The translations under genes and the position numbers were made by a program. Positions 11,100 to 23,363 of a DNA stretch of 64,000 nucleotides are shown piece after piece (the first letter of the stretch is position 1; every line of letters begins with the position of its first letter). The notes beneath the pieces are model-generated. The model was not told the origin of the DNA. It ran no database searches and was given only the letters and a program-made list of their open reading frames with translations. The DNA lies in the NCBI GenBank assembly GCA_031180405.1, contig JAPSLU010000002.1:1-64000 (forward strand), given 5' to 3'. This DNA comes from Bacillus sp. (in: firmicutes) (GTDB taxonomy: Bacteria > Bacillota > Bacilli > Bacillales > Bacillaceae).

Positions 11100-12209
11100 C
11101 TATACATTTGCAAGCATTCGATCTAAAGCCAAAACAGCATCTTTCGTGATATGATCTGGTACTGTAATTTGATTGATTACTTCTCCTTTTTCTAACCCCT
11201 CTAAGGTCCATAAAAGATGAGGTAGATCAATTCGATTCATCGTTAAACAAGGGCACATATACGGATTTAACGAAACGATCTTTTTGTCTTGATGATGTTG
11301 AATTAATCGATTAACAAGGTTCATTTCTGTCCCAATTGCCCATTTTGTACCAGATTCAGCTGCTTCAATCATGTCAATAATATATTTAGTCGATCCAGCA
11401 AAATCAGATAAACCAACTACTTCCCGGCTGCATTCTGGATGAACAATAATGTTCATATCTGGCTCTGACTCCCGAATATATTCAATATTTTTTACAGTGA
11501 AATTTTCATGTACAGAACAATGCCCTTTCCAAAGAATCACAATAACATCTTCAACATTACCCTTATACTCAAGCTCATTACGAATCGGGTTCCATATTGC
11601 CATATGCTCTAAAGGAATACCAAGCTCATAGGCTGTATTTCTTCCTAAGTGCTGGTCAGGCAAGAACAGGATTCTTTGCTTTTGGGTAAAAGCCCACTTG
11701 AGCATTTTTTTGGCATTTGATGAAGTAACTGTAGCACCACCATTTTTCCCCACAAATGCTTTAATCGCTGCAGTTGAATTGACATAAGTTAATGGTAGCA
11801 TTGTATCACCAAAGATTCTTTGGAGCTTTTCCCAAGCACGATCTGTTTGTTCAATATCAGCCATATCGGCCATCGAGCAGCCTGCTCTCATATCCGGTAA
11901 AATCACTTTTTGATTTTCTGACGTTAACATATCTGCTGTCTCAGCCATAAAGTGAACACCACAGAAAACAATATACTCTGCTTCTTTGTTTAATGCTGCT
12001 GCCTGCGCTAGCTGTAATGAGTCTCCTGTTACATCCGAGAATTGCACAACCTCATCCTTTTGATAGTGATGTCCAGGAATATATAGCTTCGATCCAAATT
12101 TCTCCTTAATTTCTCGGACTCTTCGTTCCATTTCTTTCACTGTTAAATTTTTGTAGGATTCAGGCATCATTTCTTTTTTTTCATGTTCTAGAATATCTAT
12201 TAATTCCAT
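11100..12209 (-). CDS. nadA: Quinolinate synthase
   Basis: Full-length Nad[20 protein letters not shown] motifs. Confidence 0.97.
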   Translation of the reverse strand: MELIDILEHEKKEMMPESYKNLTVKEMERRVREIKEKFGSKLYIPGHHYQKDEVVQFSDVTGDSLQLAQAAALNKEAEYIVFCGVHFMAETADMLTSENQKVILPDMRAGCSMADMADIEQTDRAWEKLQRIFGDTMLPLTYVNSTAAIKAFVGKNGGATVTSSNAKKMLKWAFTQKQRILFLPDQHLGRNTAYELGIPLEHMAIWNPIRNELEYKGNVEDVIVILWKGHCSVHENFTVKNIEYIRESEPDMNIIVHPECSREVVGLSDFAGSTKYIIDMIEAAESGTKWAIGTEMNLVNRLIQHHQDKKIVSLNPYMCPCLTMNRIDLPHLLWTLEGLEKGEVINQITVPDHITKDAVLALDRMLANV

Positions 12210-12220
12210 CGTAAATCCCC

Positions 12221-13051
12221 CTATTTTACATTCAAACTAATATCCAATGATTGATATGAATGGGTCAACATTCCTAAGGAAATATAATCAACATTCGTCT
12301 CTCTATAGTCAGCTAGATTATGCAATCCAATGCCTCCAGAAGCTTCAGTGATAATTGATTTTGGTGTTAGTTCAACGAATTTTGCTACTTCTTCAGGTGT
12401 ACGATTGTCGAACATGATTACGTCAGCTCCTGCTTTAATGGCCTCAAAAAGCTGGTCCTCTGTTTCAATTTCCACTTCAATTTTCACCATATGACCTGTT
12501 TGGTCTTTCACTTTCTTAACAGCATTTAAAATAGAGCCTGCAAACGCAATATGGTTATCTTTAATCATGACACCATCATACAAACCAAAACGATGATTAA
12601 AGCCTCCACCACATCGAACTGCATATTTTTCAAACATTCTTAAACCAGGTGATGTTTTTCTCGTATCGCATATTCTAGTATGGTTTGATTTCAAAACTTG
12701 AACCGATTTTTTCGTTAAAGTAGCAATTCCGCTCATTCGTTGAAGTAAATTCAAAATTACACGTTCTCCACTTAAAATAACAGAAACAGGACCTGTTATT
12801 TCGGCGATGATATCACCTTTTCTAAGTTCTATTCCGTCCTGTTTTCTTACCCTTACTTCTAGGTCAGATTGAAATAAGGAATATCCAGCTTGAATAATAT
12901 CAGCTCCTGAAAAAACACCATCTTCCTTTGCAATTATGACAGCTTCGCCTTTAGTTTCCTGACCAAAAATTGTTTGGCTTGAAACATCAATCTCACCAAG
13001 ATCTTCTAAGAAGAACTCCTCCAGCTTTTTCTTTAATTTGATCGTATGCAT
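12221..13051 (-). CDS. nadC: Nicotinate-nucleotide pyrophosphorylase (carboxylating)
   Basis: [24 protein letters not shown] motifs; adjacent to nadA and nadB. Confidence 0.97.
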   Translation of the reverse strand: MHTIKLKKKLEEFFLEDLGEIDVSSQTIFGQETKGEAVIIAKEDGVFSGADIIQAGYSLFQSDLEVRVRKQDGIELRKGDIIAEITGPVSVILSGERVILNLLQRMSGIATLTKKSVQVLKSNHTRICDTRKTSPGLRMFEKYAVRCGGGFNHRFGLYDGVMIKDNHIAFAGSILNAVKKVKDQTGHMVKIEVEIETEDQLFEAIKAGADVIMFDNRTPEEVAKFVELTPKSIITEASGGIGLHNLADYRETNVDYISLGMLTHSYQSLDISLNVK

Positions 13052-13054
13052 TCC

Positions 13055-14605
13055 TTACACCTCCACAAGCATTTCTAACTTCGTTCGTATTAATTGTTTT
13101 TTTCGCCAGTTAAGATCATCTTGTAATGGATAGTCAATCCGATAGTGTCCGCCTCTGCTCTCCGTTCTTTTTATGGCAGACGTTGCTATCACCCATCCAA
13201 CCGTTAGCATATTAATAACTTCTATATCATTGGTTGTGAAATCCTTCACATTAAAGTCTTGAAAAGAGATTTGTTCTCGAAAAGACTCAAGCCACTTAAT
13301 TGCATAAAGTAACCCTGTTTTCGTTCGTTGAATGCCAACATATGTTGTCATAATTTCTTGTATTTGCTTTTTTGTTGGCAATTCAAGCTTTCTTTTATTT
13401 GGTTTGTCAAATTGTTTTCCTTTTCCGAGCTTTCGAACCTCAAATGATAATGAAGATAGATGGACTGCAAGTCTTTTCCCAAAAATGAGTCCTTCTAATA
13501 GTGAATTACTCGCAAGTCGATTAGCACCATGTACACCTGTACATGCAGCTTCTCCAACTGCAAACAGATTTTTGATATTTGTCTCACCATTTTCATTCGT
13601 GTGTATTCCGCCCATTAAAAAATGCATTCCTGGTGCAACAGGTATCTTTCCATTCGCTAAATTAATTCCGTACCGCTCACATAACCTCGAGATCGTTGGA
13701 AATCTAATTGGAAAGTTTTTAATCATTGTGATATCAAGATATATTTGATTTCCTTTTTCCAGTTCGTAAAAAATCGCTCTTGAAACAATATCTCTCGGAG
13801 CCAGGTCAGCTAGATGATGCACTCTATGCATAAAAGCTTCGCCATCTTGATTCACCAAAATTGCACCTTCACCTCTAACGGCTTCAGAGACCAGTCCCAC
13901 ACACTTTCCATTTATGTGTAGCATTGTAGGATGAAATTGAATAAACTCCATGTCAGAAATCTCGGCTCCTGCCCGGAATGCCATTGCAATGCCATCACCT
14001 GTTATCACATCAACATTTGATGTATGACCATAAACAGCTCCGCAACCACCACTTGCGATAATGATTTTACTAGCAAAATATGACTCTATATCACCTTGAG
14101 CATTTTTTGTATATACACCTACACAAGCACCTTGATGAATCATCAAATCTATAGCCATTTCATTTTCAATCATTTGAATATAAGGCTTTGTTAACTGATA
14201 TAAAAATTGTGTAAGTTCTTTCCCTGTTGCATCTCCACCCGCATGAATCACTCGATTATGGCTATGTGCGCCTTCTTTACCAAGTAATAATTGTCCTTTT
14301 TGGTTGCAGTCAAACTGCATTCCTCTTTTTATCCATTCAATCATTTCTGCAGGACCTGCTTGAACAAGAAGCTCTACATTCGATTCGTTATTATGGTAAC
14401 AACCAGCAGCTAGTGTATCTTCAAGATGATGCTTCCATGAATCTTTTTTATCCACTGCAGCAGCAATTCCCCCTTGGGCGAGCATTGAATTACTCTCTAA
14501 CCACGAAGACTTCGTAATAATCGTCACTTGTTTATGACGGAGATGGTATGCAGCGGAAAGAGCCGCAAGTCCACTACCAATGATAATAACATCTGATTGA
14601 GGCAT
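13055..14605 (-). CDS. nadB: L-aspartate oxidase
   Basis: FAD-binding GSGLAALSAA, MEFIQFHPT, ESRGGHYR motifs. Confidence 0.97.
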   Translation of the reverse strand: MPQSDVIIIGSGLAALSAAYHLRHKQVTIITKSSWLESNSMLAQGGIAAAVDKKDSWKHHLEDTLAAGCYHNNESNVELLVQAGPAEMIEWIKRGMQFDCNQKGQLLLGKEGAHSHNRVIHAGGDATGKELTQFLYQLTKPYIQMIENEMAIDLMIHQGACVGVYTKNAQGDIESYFASKIIIASGGCGAVYGHTSNVDVITGDGIAMAFRAGAEISDMEFIQFHPTMLHINGKCVGLVSEAVRGEGAILVNQDGEAFMHRVHHLADLAPRDIVSRAIFYELEKGNQIYLDITMIKNFPIRFPTISRLCERYGINLANGKIPVAPGMHFLMGGIHTNENGETNIKNLFAVGEAACTGVHGANRLASNSLLEGLIFGKRLAVHLSSLSFEVRKLGKGKQFDKPNKRKLELPTKKQIQEIMTTYVGIQRTKTGLLYAIKWLESFREQISFQDFNVKDFTTNDIEVINMLTVGWVIATSAIKRTESRGGHYRIDYPLQDDLNWRKKQLIRTKLEMLVEV

Positions 14606-14620
14606 AACACCCTCCTGTAA

Positions 14621-14650
14621 TTTACACCTGTCTTGACACCTATATTTACA
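14621..14650. promoter_or_regulatory. Probable NiaR (YrxA) operator between divergent nadB and nifS
   Basis: TTTACACCTGTCTTGACACCTATATTTACA contains two spaced ACACCT motifs, as in known NiaR sites; niaR lies two genes away. Confidence 0.65.
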
Positions 14651-14721
14651 TAAATTTAAAATAATGACAAGAGTTTTTATTTTATAACTGTTAGATTAAA
14701 AGAATGCTAGGAGTGAAGGTA

Positions 14722-15846
14722 TTGATTTATTTAGATTACGCAGCAACTACACCAATGAGTGAAAATTCACTTAGTATATATGTCAAAGCCGCGAATAATG
14801 CCTTTGGCAATAGTAGTAGCCTCCATGATATCGGTGATATTTCAGCTAGAACCCTCACCGCCTCTAGGAAAATAATTGCCAATAGTATTAACGGGAATGA
14901 GAAGGGGATTTTTTTTACAAGTGGTGGAAGTGAAGCAAATATAGTAACGATTCAATCATTATTAAATGGTATTAATCCAAGCAAAAAACATATTATTACA
15001 TCCGGAAATGAACATTCCTCTCTTCATACCTTTTTTAAAAAACTTGAAGCAGTGGGTTATGATATCACTTTTTTACAATTAAATTACCAAGGAGTGATTT
15101 CGCTTGAACAGGTACAAAAAGCGTTAAAATATGAAACAGCTTTAGTTTCTATTCAGCATGGAAACTCTGAAATCGGTGCAATTAACCCTATCGAAGAAAT
15201 TGGTGCGTTTTTAAAAGAAAAAGAAGTTATTTTTCATAGTGATTGTGTTCAAACTTTCGGGAAAATTCCTCTTGATGTCAAACATATCGATGCTATTAGC
15301 ATCTCAAGCCATAAAATATATGGACCAAAAGGAGTGGGAGCAGCCTATATTAACCCGTCTGTACATTGGCTGCCTATGATTCAGGGAACAACACATGAAT
15401 CAGGCTTTCGCCCTGGAACTGTTGACGTGCCAGGTATAGCAGCTTTTGCAACTGCTGTGAAAGATATCCAGTTATCTCAACAACATTACTATAACCATTT
15501 TGTCAAATTAAAAAATCTCTTTACAGAGTTAATAGCACCTTATACAGATATAATTAAAATCGTAAGCTCACATTTACCTCAATCCTTACCAAACATTATC
15601 CCATTACTTGTTGAAGGGATTGAAGGTCAATATATTATGTTAGAATGCAATCGTTATGGCTTTGCGATCTCAACTGGAAGTGCCTGTCAAGTCGGCATGC
15701 AAGCCCCATCCCGCTCTTTACTGGCATTAGGTTATAATGAACAACAAGCAAAACAATATGTTAGAATTTCATTAGGGAAAGACACAACTTCTGAACAAAT
15801 AGAAGAATTTGTAAAAGTACTCATCAAAATAATAAACAACTACTAA
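14722..15846 (+). CDS. nifS: Cysteine desulfurase (NAD-cluster NifS paralogue)
   Basis: LDYAATTPMS, SSHKIYGPKGVG and STGSAC motifs; TTG start at 14722 with AGGAG 8 nt upstream (ORF track start 14704). Confidence 0.9.
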   Translation: MIYLDYAATTPMSENSLSIYVKAANNAFGNSSSLHDIGDISARTLTASRKIIANSINGNEKGIFFTSGGSEANIVTIQSLLNGINPSKKHIITSGNEHSSLHTFFKKLEAVGYDITFLQLNYQGVISLEQVQKALKYETALVSIQHGNSEIGAINPIEEIGAFLKEKEVIFHSDCVQTFGKIPLDVKHIDAISISSHKIYGPKGVGAAYINPSVHWLPMIQGTTHESGFRPGTVDVPGIAAFATAVKDIQLSQQHYYNHFVKLKNLFTELIAPYTDIIKIVSSHLPQSLPNIIPLLVEGIEGQYIMLECNRYGFAISTGSACQVGMQAPSRSLLALGYNEQQAKQYVRISLGKDTTSEQIEEFVKVLIKIINNY

Positions 15847-15881
15847 AAACATGATGGATACGATGGAAAGGAACTGTTTTA

Positions 15882-16427
15882 ATGAGCTCTGAAAAATTAT
15901 TAGGAGAAGAACGAAGAAATCTCTTATTAGATAAGTTAATGAAGGCTGACCAACCTATTACAGGAGGAGAACTTGCGACATTTGCCAGTGTAAGTAGGCA
16001 GGTTATTGTTCAAGATATTTCTCTATTAAAAGCAAAAAACCACCCCATCATCGCAACAAGTCAGGGGTATGTATACCTTGAGAATAACCAAAAGAAAAAT
16101 CAATTGATCGAACGGATCATTGCATGTAATCATATACCTGAACAAACAAAAGAAGAATTAACAATCATAGTCGATCACGGTGTATTTGTAAAGGATGTGA
16201 TTGTTGAGCATCCTGTATATGGTGACTTAACAGCTTCCATCAGGGTTGGAAACCGAAATGAAGTAGAAGAATTCATGAAAAAAATTAATCAGCATAATGC
16301 ATCCTATCTCTCGCAATTAACAGAAGGTTTGCATTTACACACGCTGCAAGCAGATACAATCGAAAAACTTGATCGTGCTTGTGCTGATTTAAGTAAAGCA
16401 GGCTTCTTGGTCAAGGAAGATTTTTAA
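15882..16427 (+). CDS. niaR: NiaR/YrxA transcriptional repressor of NAD biosynthesis (HTH_11 + 3H domain)
   Basis: HTH N-terminus and C-terminal 3H-domain-like region (VDHGVFVKDVIVEHPVYGDL); located after nifS. Confidence 0.9.
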   Translation: MSSEKLLGEERRNLLLDKLMKADQPITGGELATFASVSRQVIVQDISLLKAKNHPIIATSQGYVYLENNQKKNQLIERIIACNHIPEQTKEELTIIVDHGVFVKDVIVEHPVYGDLTASIRVGNRNEVEEFMKKINQHNASYLSQLTEGLHLHTLQADTIEKLDRACADLSKAGFLVKEDF

Positions 16428-16447
16428 GTATAATTAGTTAAAAGGTA

Positions 16448-16482
16448 ATAAGCCTCAAATAGCATCGACCCATTTGAGGCTC
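16448..16482. terminator. Terminator-like hairpin between convergent niaR and pheA
   Basis: AGCCTCAAAT...ATTTGAGGCT inverted repeat. Confidence 0.55.
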
Positions 16483-16515
16483 ATCTTGCCTATATACAAA
16501 TTCATTACGTTAAGA

Positions 16516-17400
16516 TTAAACCTCTTCTTCAATTCCTTGACGAATAAAATATGCTTCGTAAGTGCCCAGAAGTTTTACACCACATCCTAGTGCCTCTAAC
16601 TCTGCAATTGCTCCTGGTATGAGGACTTCATCTATTTTCATATCAATATCAATAATAAAAAAGTAATTTCCCAAACCAGTTTTCATAGGCCTAGATTCAA
16701 TTTTAGATAAGTTAAGCTTGCGCCAAGTGAAAGCTGATAAAACTTGATGCAATGCACCAGATTGATCAGATGGTAATGTGATCATTAATGTTGTTTTCTC
16801 TTTTTCTGGGGAGAGCTTTGTGCTTGGATATTTCCCATCAATGGTCGGATGTACGATCGCAAAACGGGTATGATTATAATGATAATCATGGATATTTGCT
16901 TGAACAATTTCTAATCCATATTCATTAGCAGCAAGTTTATTCGCGATTGCAGCCACTAATTCTTTAGGATGAGTGCTTACGTAATGAGCTGCCGCACCTG
17001 TAGATGTTGCATAATCATATGTAATTCCTTTAAAGCACTTATGTAGAAACTTATGACATTGCGCTATTGCATGAGAATGAGAATAAACTCGTGTAATGTT
17101 TTTCCAAGCTTCCTTATTTGTTGGATGTACCATAAAATGCTGTTCAATTGGTGAAACAATCTCACCTACGATATATAATGGCTGTTCATGGATTAAATAA
17201 TCAAGCGTTAAGTTAACCGATCCTTCAAGTGCATTTTCAGTCGGAACAACTGCAATATCGATCTCACCCTCTGCAACCGCATCAATACATTGAGGAATAG
17301 TCGAATAAGCAATCTGCTCGATATCCTCCCCAAAGTATGATTGCACAGCTAAGTGGGTAAATGTTGCTCTTGGGCCTAAAAACCCTACTTTAATTGACAA
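16516..17400 (-). CDS. pheA: Prephenate dehydratase
   Basis: VGFLGPRATFTHLA, ESRPMKTGLGNYFFIID (PDT + ACT). Confidence 0.97.
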   Translation of the reverse strand: MSIKVGFLGPRATFTHLAVQSYFGEDIEQIAYSTIPQCIDAVAEGEIDIAVVPTENALEGSVNLTLDYLIHEQPLYIVGEIVSPIEQHFMVHPTNKEAWKNITRVYSHSHAIAQCHKFLHKCFKGITYDYATSTGAAAHYVSTHPKELVAAIANKLAANEYGLEIVQANIHDYHYNHTRFAIVHPTIDGKYPSTKLSPEKEKTTLMITLPSDQSGALHQVLSAFTWRKLNLSKIESRPMKTGLGNYFFIIDIDMKIDEVLIPGAIAELEALGCGVKLLGTYEAYFIRQGIEEEV

Positions 17401-17414
17401 CTGTCTTCAACTCC

Positions 17415-17858
17415 TTATGCTCCCTGACCTAATATTTCTACTTTATCAACAAATTCTAAACGCCTTAACTTTGCCATCAGATGATTAATATCTTCATTCA
17501 TTCCATTTGTATTAAGAGATAATGTCACATTTGCTCTCCCCTGAATTGGAATCGTCTGATGTATAGTTAACACATTACAACCTGCATTTGCTACAACTGA
17601 TAATAGTTGTGAGAGTGTGCCACTTCGATCTTCTAAATGAAAAAAAAGAGTGATTAATTTTTCTTTTACAATTGTATGGAAAGGGAAGACAGCATCACGA
17701 TATTTATAAAAAGCACTTCGACTCATATCTACACGCTGAACCGCTTCAGCTACTGAGTCAACCTTGCCTCTTTCAATTAATTTTTTTACCTCGAGCGTTT
17801 TTTTCATCGCTTCAGGCAGTATATCTTCTCTTACTAAATAAAAGGTGTCATCCTTCAT
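17415..17858 (-). CDS. pheB: ACT domain protein PheB
   Basis: ACT domain and HTH-like [15 protein letters not shown]; between obg and pheA as in Bacillus. Confidence 0.92.
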   Translation of the reverse strand: MKDDTFYLVREDILPEAMKKTLEVKKLIERGKVDSVAEAVQRVDMSRSAFYKYRDAVFPFHTIVKEKLITLFFHLEDRSGTLSQLLSVVANAGCNVLTIHQTIPIQGRANVTLSLNTNGMNEDINHLMAKLRRLEFVDKVEILGQGA

Positions 17859-17983
17859 GATTTCCCTCCCACATTTTTCTCAATGTAGATAATTTATCAC
17901 AATATTGGCTAAATTTCTTCTCTTTTTCTAAGAAAAACGTAAGATTTGTCTAAATTAAGTTGAATTTCAGTAAATCTTTGTTC

Positions 17984-18224
17984 TATGTAAAGGCTGTTTT
18001 CGCATACTTTGTTGTTTTTAATGGAGTTAATGGTGAAAATTTGTTCGTTCCATTGCGCTCCAGACACTCGCTTTCCGCGGGGAGGAAGCCAAGCCTCCTC
18101 AGCTTCTCCTGCGGGGTTTCGGCCTTTCCTCTTCTGCCACAGGAGTCGAGTGTCTTCCGCCCATTTCACTTTAGAGTAAAAAATAGTTTTCAAAAGAAAC
18201 AATCTTTGCGAAAACAGCCTATGT
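17984..18224. repeat. Family-A composite MITE-like element with internal GC-rich palindrome (pheB-obg intergenic)
   Basis: Outer inverted repeats TATGTAAAGGCTGTTTTCGCATACTTTGTTGTTTTTA / AAAAGAAACAATCTTTGCGAAAACAGCCTATGTA enclosing GACACTCGCTTTCCGCGGGGAGG...CCTGCGGGG...AGGAGTCGAGTGTC (about 18044-18172). Confidence 0.85.
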
Positions 18225-18250
18225 AAAAAAGAGAGCCTAATTTCAGCCCT
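18223..18250 (-). terminator. Intrinsic terminator downstream of obg
   Basis: AGAGGGCT-GAAATT-AGGCTCTCT followed by TTTTTAC on the minus strand. Confidence 0.6.
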
Positions 18251-18268
18251 CTTCATACATTTCTTATT

Positions 18269-19567
<1,299 letters not shown>

Positions 19568-19580
19568 CTAAATACCTGAT

Positions 19581-19704
19581 AAGAAAAGCGCAAGGCGCTA
19601 AGCTTCGGCGAATAGCATAAAGCGAATAGGGAAAGAATGTGTTCTTTGCCTTCAATTCCTATTTGACTTATGACCTCGAGCCGATGGCGCCTGGAGCTAG
19701 ACAC
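19581..19704 (-). repeat. Family-B intergenic hairpin repeat, copy 2 (obg-spo0B intergenic)
   Basis: GAAAAGCGCAAGGCGC...TTCTTTGCCTTCAATTC...GACCTCGAGCCGATGGCGCCTGGAGCTAGACAC. Confidence 0.75.
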
Positions 19705-20267
19705 TATATTTTTGACTCATCAAGTGAAATTGTTGCTGTTAATTGATATGTATGAACGTCATATTCATCAACACAAATTGAGCCATGATCTTCTCTTTGA
19801 AACCAGTTTATCACTAGTTCTTTATCGTTTATTATGCCTTCAAATTCGAAAATGAAACAGACTGTTTCGTTTTCTGAATGCCCTGTGTCTAATCTGACAC
19901 ATATATGATTATCTCCAGAATGCTGAACGACACCATCTAGTATATCCAAAAACTTCTTGCTCCAATGTGTGATTGGTTCATCAAACTGCTCAATATTTTT
20001 TTCCTCTCCTAAGACTTCATAGTCTAGTGAAAAGTGTCTGCTGCTCCAATTAAATGTCATAAGGTAGCTTGCAAATAAAGGCATTTTCAAATTACATAGC
20101 TTTGACTCTTGCTGTGCTTCAATTACAATCTCTTCTATAATATCTTGAACTCGATCGTATTTTTGTAAAGAAAGATTTCCCTTAATTAATTGCAGCTTGT
20201 TCATCCAGTCATGACGTGAATGACTCAAAATATTAACAATATTTATCTCATTTTGTTTAGTTTTCAT
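19704..20267 (-). CDS. spo0B: Sporulation initiation phosphotransferase Spo0B
   Basis: LSHSRHDWMNKLQLIKGNL phospho-acceptor motif; between obg and rpmA; start MKTKQNEINIV at 20267. Confidence 0.88.
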   Translation of the reverse strand: MKTKQNEINIVNILSHSRHDWMNKLQLIKGNLSLQKYDRVQDIIEEIVIEAQQESKLCNLKMPLFASYLMTFNWSSRHFSLDYEVLGEEKNIEQFDEPITHWSKKFLDILDGVVQHSGDNHICVRLDTGHSENETVCFIFEFEGIINDKELVINWFQREDHGSICVDEYDVHTYQLTATISLDESKI

Positions 20268-20632
20268 ACATTTTCTCCTACTATCTAAAAAAGTTATTTT
20301 CATTAAGGAGTTAATACTAATTTTTAGACTGTATTAAAAATTATAACAAACATTGTTATAGAACATAAGGAGTATTTTTTTCTTTCGTTAAATGGACGAG
20401 TCTAAAAGAGCTTCCATTCAACTTTAGGCGCTAGAAAAATTCATGTTGTAAGAATATCAATCTCATCTATAGTTAGATTTCAAATTGGAGCTAATAGAAG
20501 ATTAGTAATAGAAGCGTTTTGTAGAGTGTGAATGGTTAATTTTTTCTGTATCAACATTTATATTCACTTACATCTATTTTGAAGTTAGCTACTATAAAAC
20601 CCATTGAAAAACTACATCTAAAAAGAAGCCTT

Positions 20633-20670
20633 AAAAAAACTCTAACCTGATGTCAGGCTAGAGTTTTTAG
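20633..20670 (-). terminator. Intrinsic terminator downstream of rpmA
   Basis: AAAAACTCTAGCCTGACATCAGGTTAGAGTTTTTTT on the minus strand. Confidence 0.9.
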
Positions 20671-20675
20671 TAAAC

Positions 20676-20972
<297 letters not shown>

Positions 20973-21314
20973 TCACCTCCTGCTTTGTTCATATGATACC
21001 GAAATATATTGTCCATAGTCTCTTTCGATTGTTTGGAGAGATACGACCATTCCTTCTAACAATAATTGAACTTTATCACTCGTTGATTCGTCGAGGCCTG
21101 ACGGGATCTTCACTTGGAGAAACCCACCTTCACCTTGATCAATTTGTGGTTCAATATCTGTTAGTGAAAGAACTGCATTCACAGAACCAAAAGTTACAGC
21201 TGATGCTCCTGCACAAACAAGATCCTTGCCGTATTCATCGAATTCAGCATGTCCAGAGAGTGTGAACGATGTTATAAGTCCCTTATTTGAACGATAAATT
21301 TTTGCATTTATCAT
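20973..21314 (-). CDS. prp: Ribosomal-processing cysteine protease Prp (YsxB)
   Basis: SGHAEFDEYGKDLVCAGASA catalytic His/Cys; between rplU and rpmA. Confidence 0.95.
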   Translation of the reverse strand: MINAKIYRSNKGLITSFTLSGHAEFDEYGKDLVCAGASAVTFGSVNAVLSLTDIEPQIDQGEGGFLQVKIPSGLDESTSDKVQLLLEGMVVSLQTIERDYGQYISVSYEQSRR

Positions 21315-21325
21315 TTCAAATCGCC

Positions 21326-21643
21326 TTACGCGTTGATTTTTTCAATCACAACTTTTGTGTATGGCTGACGGTGACCTTGCTTTTTACGGTAGTTTTTCTT
21401 CGCTTTATATTTGAAGACAGTGATTTTCTTTTGACGACCTTGCTTTTCAACTTTCGCTGTTACAGTCGCACCGCTAACAGTTGGGCTACCAACTTGAACG
21501 TTTTCTCCACCTACAAATAAAACTTTGTCAAACGTTACCGATTCACCTTGATCAGCACCTAGTTTTTCAACGTAGATTACTTGACCTTCTTCAACCTTGA
21601 TTTGTTTTCCACCAGTTTCGATAATTGCGTACATTCTATGCAC
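21326..21643 (-). CDS. rplU: 50S ribosomal protein L21
   Basis: [18 protein letters not shown]...[20 protein letters not shown]. Confidence 0.98.
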   Translation of the reverse strand: MHRMYAIIETGGKQIKVEEGQVIYVEKLGADQGESVTFDKVLFVGGENVQVGSPTVSGATVTAKVEKQGRQKKITVFKYKAKKNYRKKQGHRQPYTKVVIEKINA

Positions 21644-21649
21644 CTCCTA

Positions 21650-21770
21650 TAAACTAAGACTCGCCAAAATCAGGTGAATGCTAGGCATTGCTTTAACCTT
21701 GATCTGAGCGGTTGTAGGCACGGGTGCGCTACAAGTCATAACATGTAACATAATATCAAATAACCATAGA
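21650..21770 (-). promoter_or_regulatory. L21 leader-type structured 5' UTR upstream of rplU
   Basis: Minus strand GACTTGTAGCGCACCCGTGCCTACAACCGCTCAGATCAAGGTTAAAGCAATGCC directly upstream of rplU; stem TTGTAG...CTACAA visible. Confidence 0.65.
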
Positions 21771-21807
21771 TTATGCAACTAATTTTTTTGGCAGTTAAAG
21801 GTCCGCG

Positions 21808-23262
21808 TTACTTTACTCTTTTGATAATTGATTGTTTATCACCAATTTGCTTAATCCGATAGCTTGGTAGGGAGGAGAAATTATCCGTGAAAATTAATTT
21901 GAATTTCAACACATCCTCAAGCTTGTCCATATGCGCACCATTTGTTCCCTTTACAAGCTCAATTACTTCACTTGAGGCTTCAATCCACATCGCTTCCTCG
22001 TCCATGAATTGATATTCCCACAATTCTCTTTCTAGCTTATACGCCACAGCTTCAGCTGACAAAGTTCGTCCTGTACCATTACATGTTTTACATCGATCTG
22101 TCAAATTCCTTACAAGGGGCTGACGAATTTTCTTTCTTGTTATCTGTAAAATATTCAATTCGGTAAAGCCAAGTATTTTGTGTTGAACACGATCCTTTTT
22201 CATTTCATGTACCATCGTATCAAGGATTTTTACTTGGTCTTCTTTGTTTTTCATATCAATAAAGTCAATTAAAATGATCCCACTAAGATTTCTTAATCGT
22301 ATTTGTTTTGCAATTTCGATTGCAGCTAATTGATTTGTTTTTAGGACAGTGTCACGCATCGATAATTTCCCGGAAAATTTCCCAGTATTCACGTCAATAG
22401 TCGTCATCGCTTCTGCAAGCTCAATCACAATATATGCACCATTTTTCAACCATACTATTGGCTTCAGTAAATTCTCTATTTCCTGTTCTACTTTATAAAT
22501 TGAGAAGATTCCTTCTTTTTCGTCATGGTATTTTATTGATGAATGAGGGTATAGATGTTTCAACTGTTGAACACGTTCAATTTGATCGCTTATTAAGGTA
22601 TCTTCTTCTTTTACTGCGATTTCGGTTAACATTCGGTCAACAAAGCTTTTGGCTTCAAACACACAAACAGGTTTATCACTTGTTTTGTACTTAACATTTA
22701 AGAACTTCTGCTTTAATGTCATATACTCATTTTCTATTTCCTCATTTAAGCGATCCTTTGAGTCTGTACGAAAAAGAATCCCCTCCTGTTCCTGACACAA
22801 TTTTTGAGCTAGTTGCAGAAGGCGATTTCTCTCTTTTTCATCATCTATTTTTTTCGATACAGCCTCATAGTTTCCAAAAGGCATATACACGAGTAAGCTC
22901 CCACCGAATTCAAGATTCATTGTTAGTTTGGGCCCTTTTTGTTCAGTACCCGTTTTTGTTACTTGAACAAGAATTTTTTCTCCTTCTCTTACATAATGAG
23001 AAATCGATGATTTTATTTCAGTTTGATTTGATTGTTTAAAACTTACAAGATCATTTCGATGAAGATATCCATTTTGCGATAAGCCGATATCGACAAATGC
23101 TGCTTGCATACCCGGAAGTACCTTTTTTACACGTCCAATATAAATATTTCCGACAATCTCATCTTGAGAAGAATAGCTTTGGTGTATTTCGGCAAGTTCA
23201 TCTTTTTCAAAAATAGCACAACGAACTTCATTTACTTTTTCATTTATGATAATTTTACGCAC
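21808..23262 (-). CDS. rng: Rne/Rng family ribonuclease (RNase E/G)
   Basis: S1-like N-terminus GNIYIGRVKKVLPGMQAAFVDIG, TTIDVNTGKF, LIDFIDMKNKEDQ, zinc-link CKTCNGTGRT. Confidence 0.92.
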   Translation of the reverse strand: MRKIIINEKVNEVRCAIFEKDELAEIHQSYSSQDEIVGNIYIGRVKKVLPGMQAAFVDIGLSQNGYLHRNDLVSFKQSNQTEIKSSISHYVREGEKILVQVTKTGTEQKGPKLTMNLEFGGSLLVYMPFGNYEAVSKKIDDEKERNRLLQLAQKLCQEQEGILFRTDSKDRLNEEIENEYMTLKQKFLNVKYKTSDKPVCVFEAKSFVDRMLTEIAVKEEDTLISDQIERVQQLKHLYPHSSIKYHDEKEGIFSIYKVEQEIENLLKPIVWLKNGAYIVIELAEAMTTIDVNTGKFSGKLSMRDTVLKTNQLAAIEIAKQIRLRNLSGIILIDFIDMKNKEDQVKILDTMVHEMKKDRVQHKILGFTELNILQITRKKIRQPLVRNLTDRCKTCNGTGRTLSAEAVAYKLERELWEYQFMDEEAMWIEASSEVIELVKGTNGAHMDKLEDVLKFKLIFTDNFSSLPSYRIKQIGDKQSIIKRVK

Positions 23263-23363
23263 GTTTTGTTATACTCTCTTTCTTTGTCTACAAATGGTTT
23301 ACGTTCATTTTACTACAACAACCTTTTTCTAGCATCTATCTTCCTTAGTTTTAACAAAGTGAT

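Noticed and set aside
17909-18256. ORFs 17909-18256 (-) and 17960-18226 (+)
   Set aside because: Both run across the family-A repeat element; GC-rich palindrome creates open frames without coding signals.
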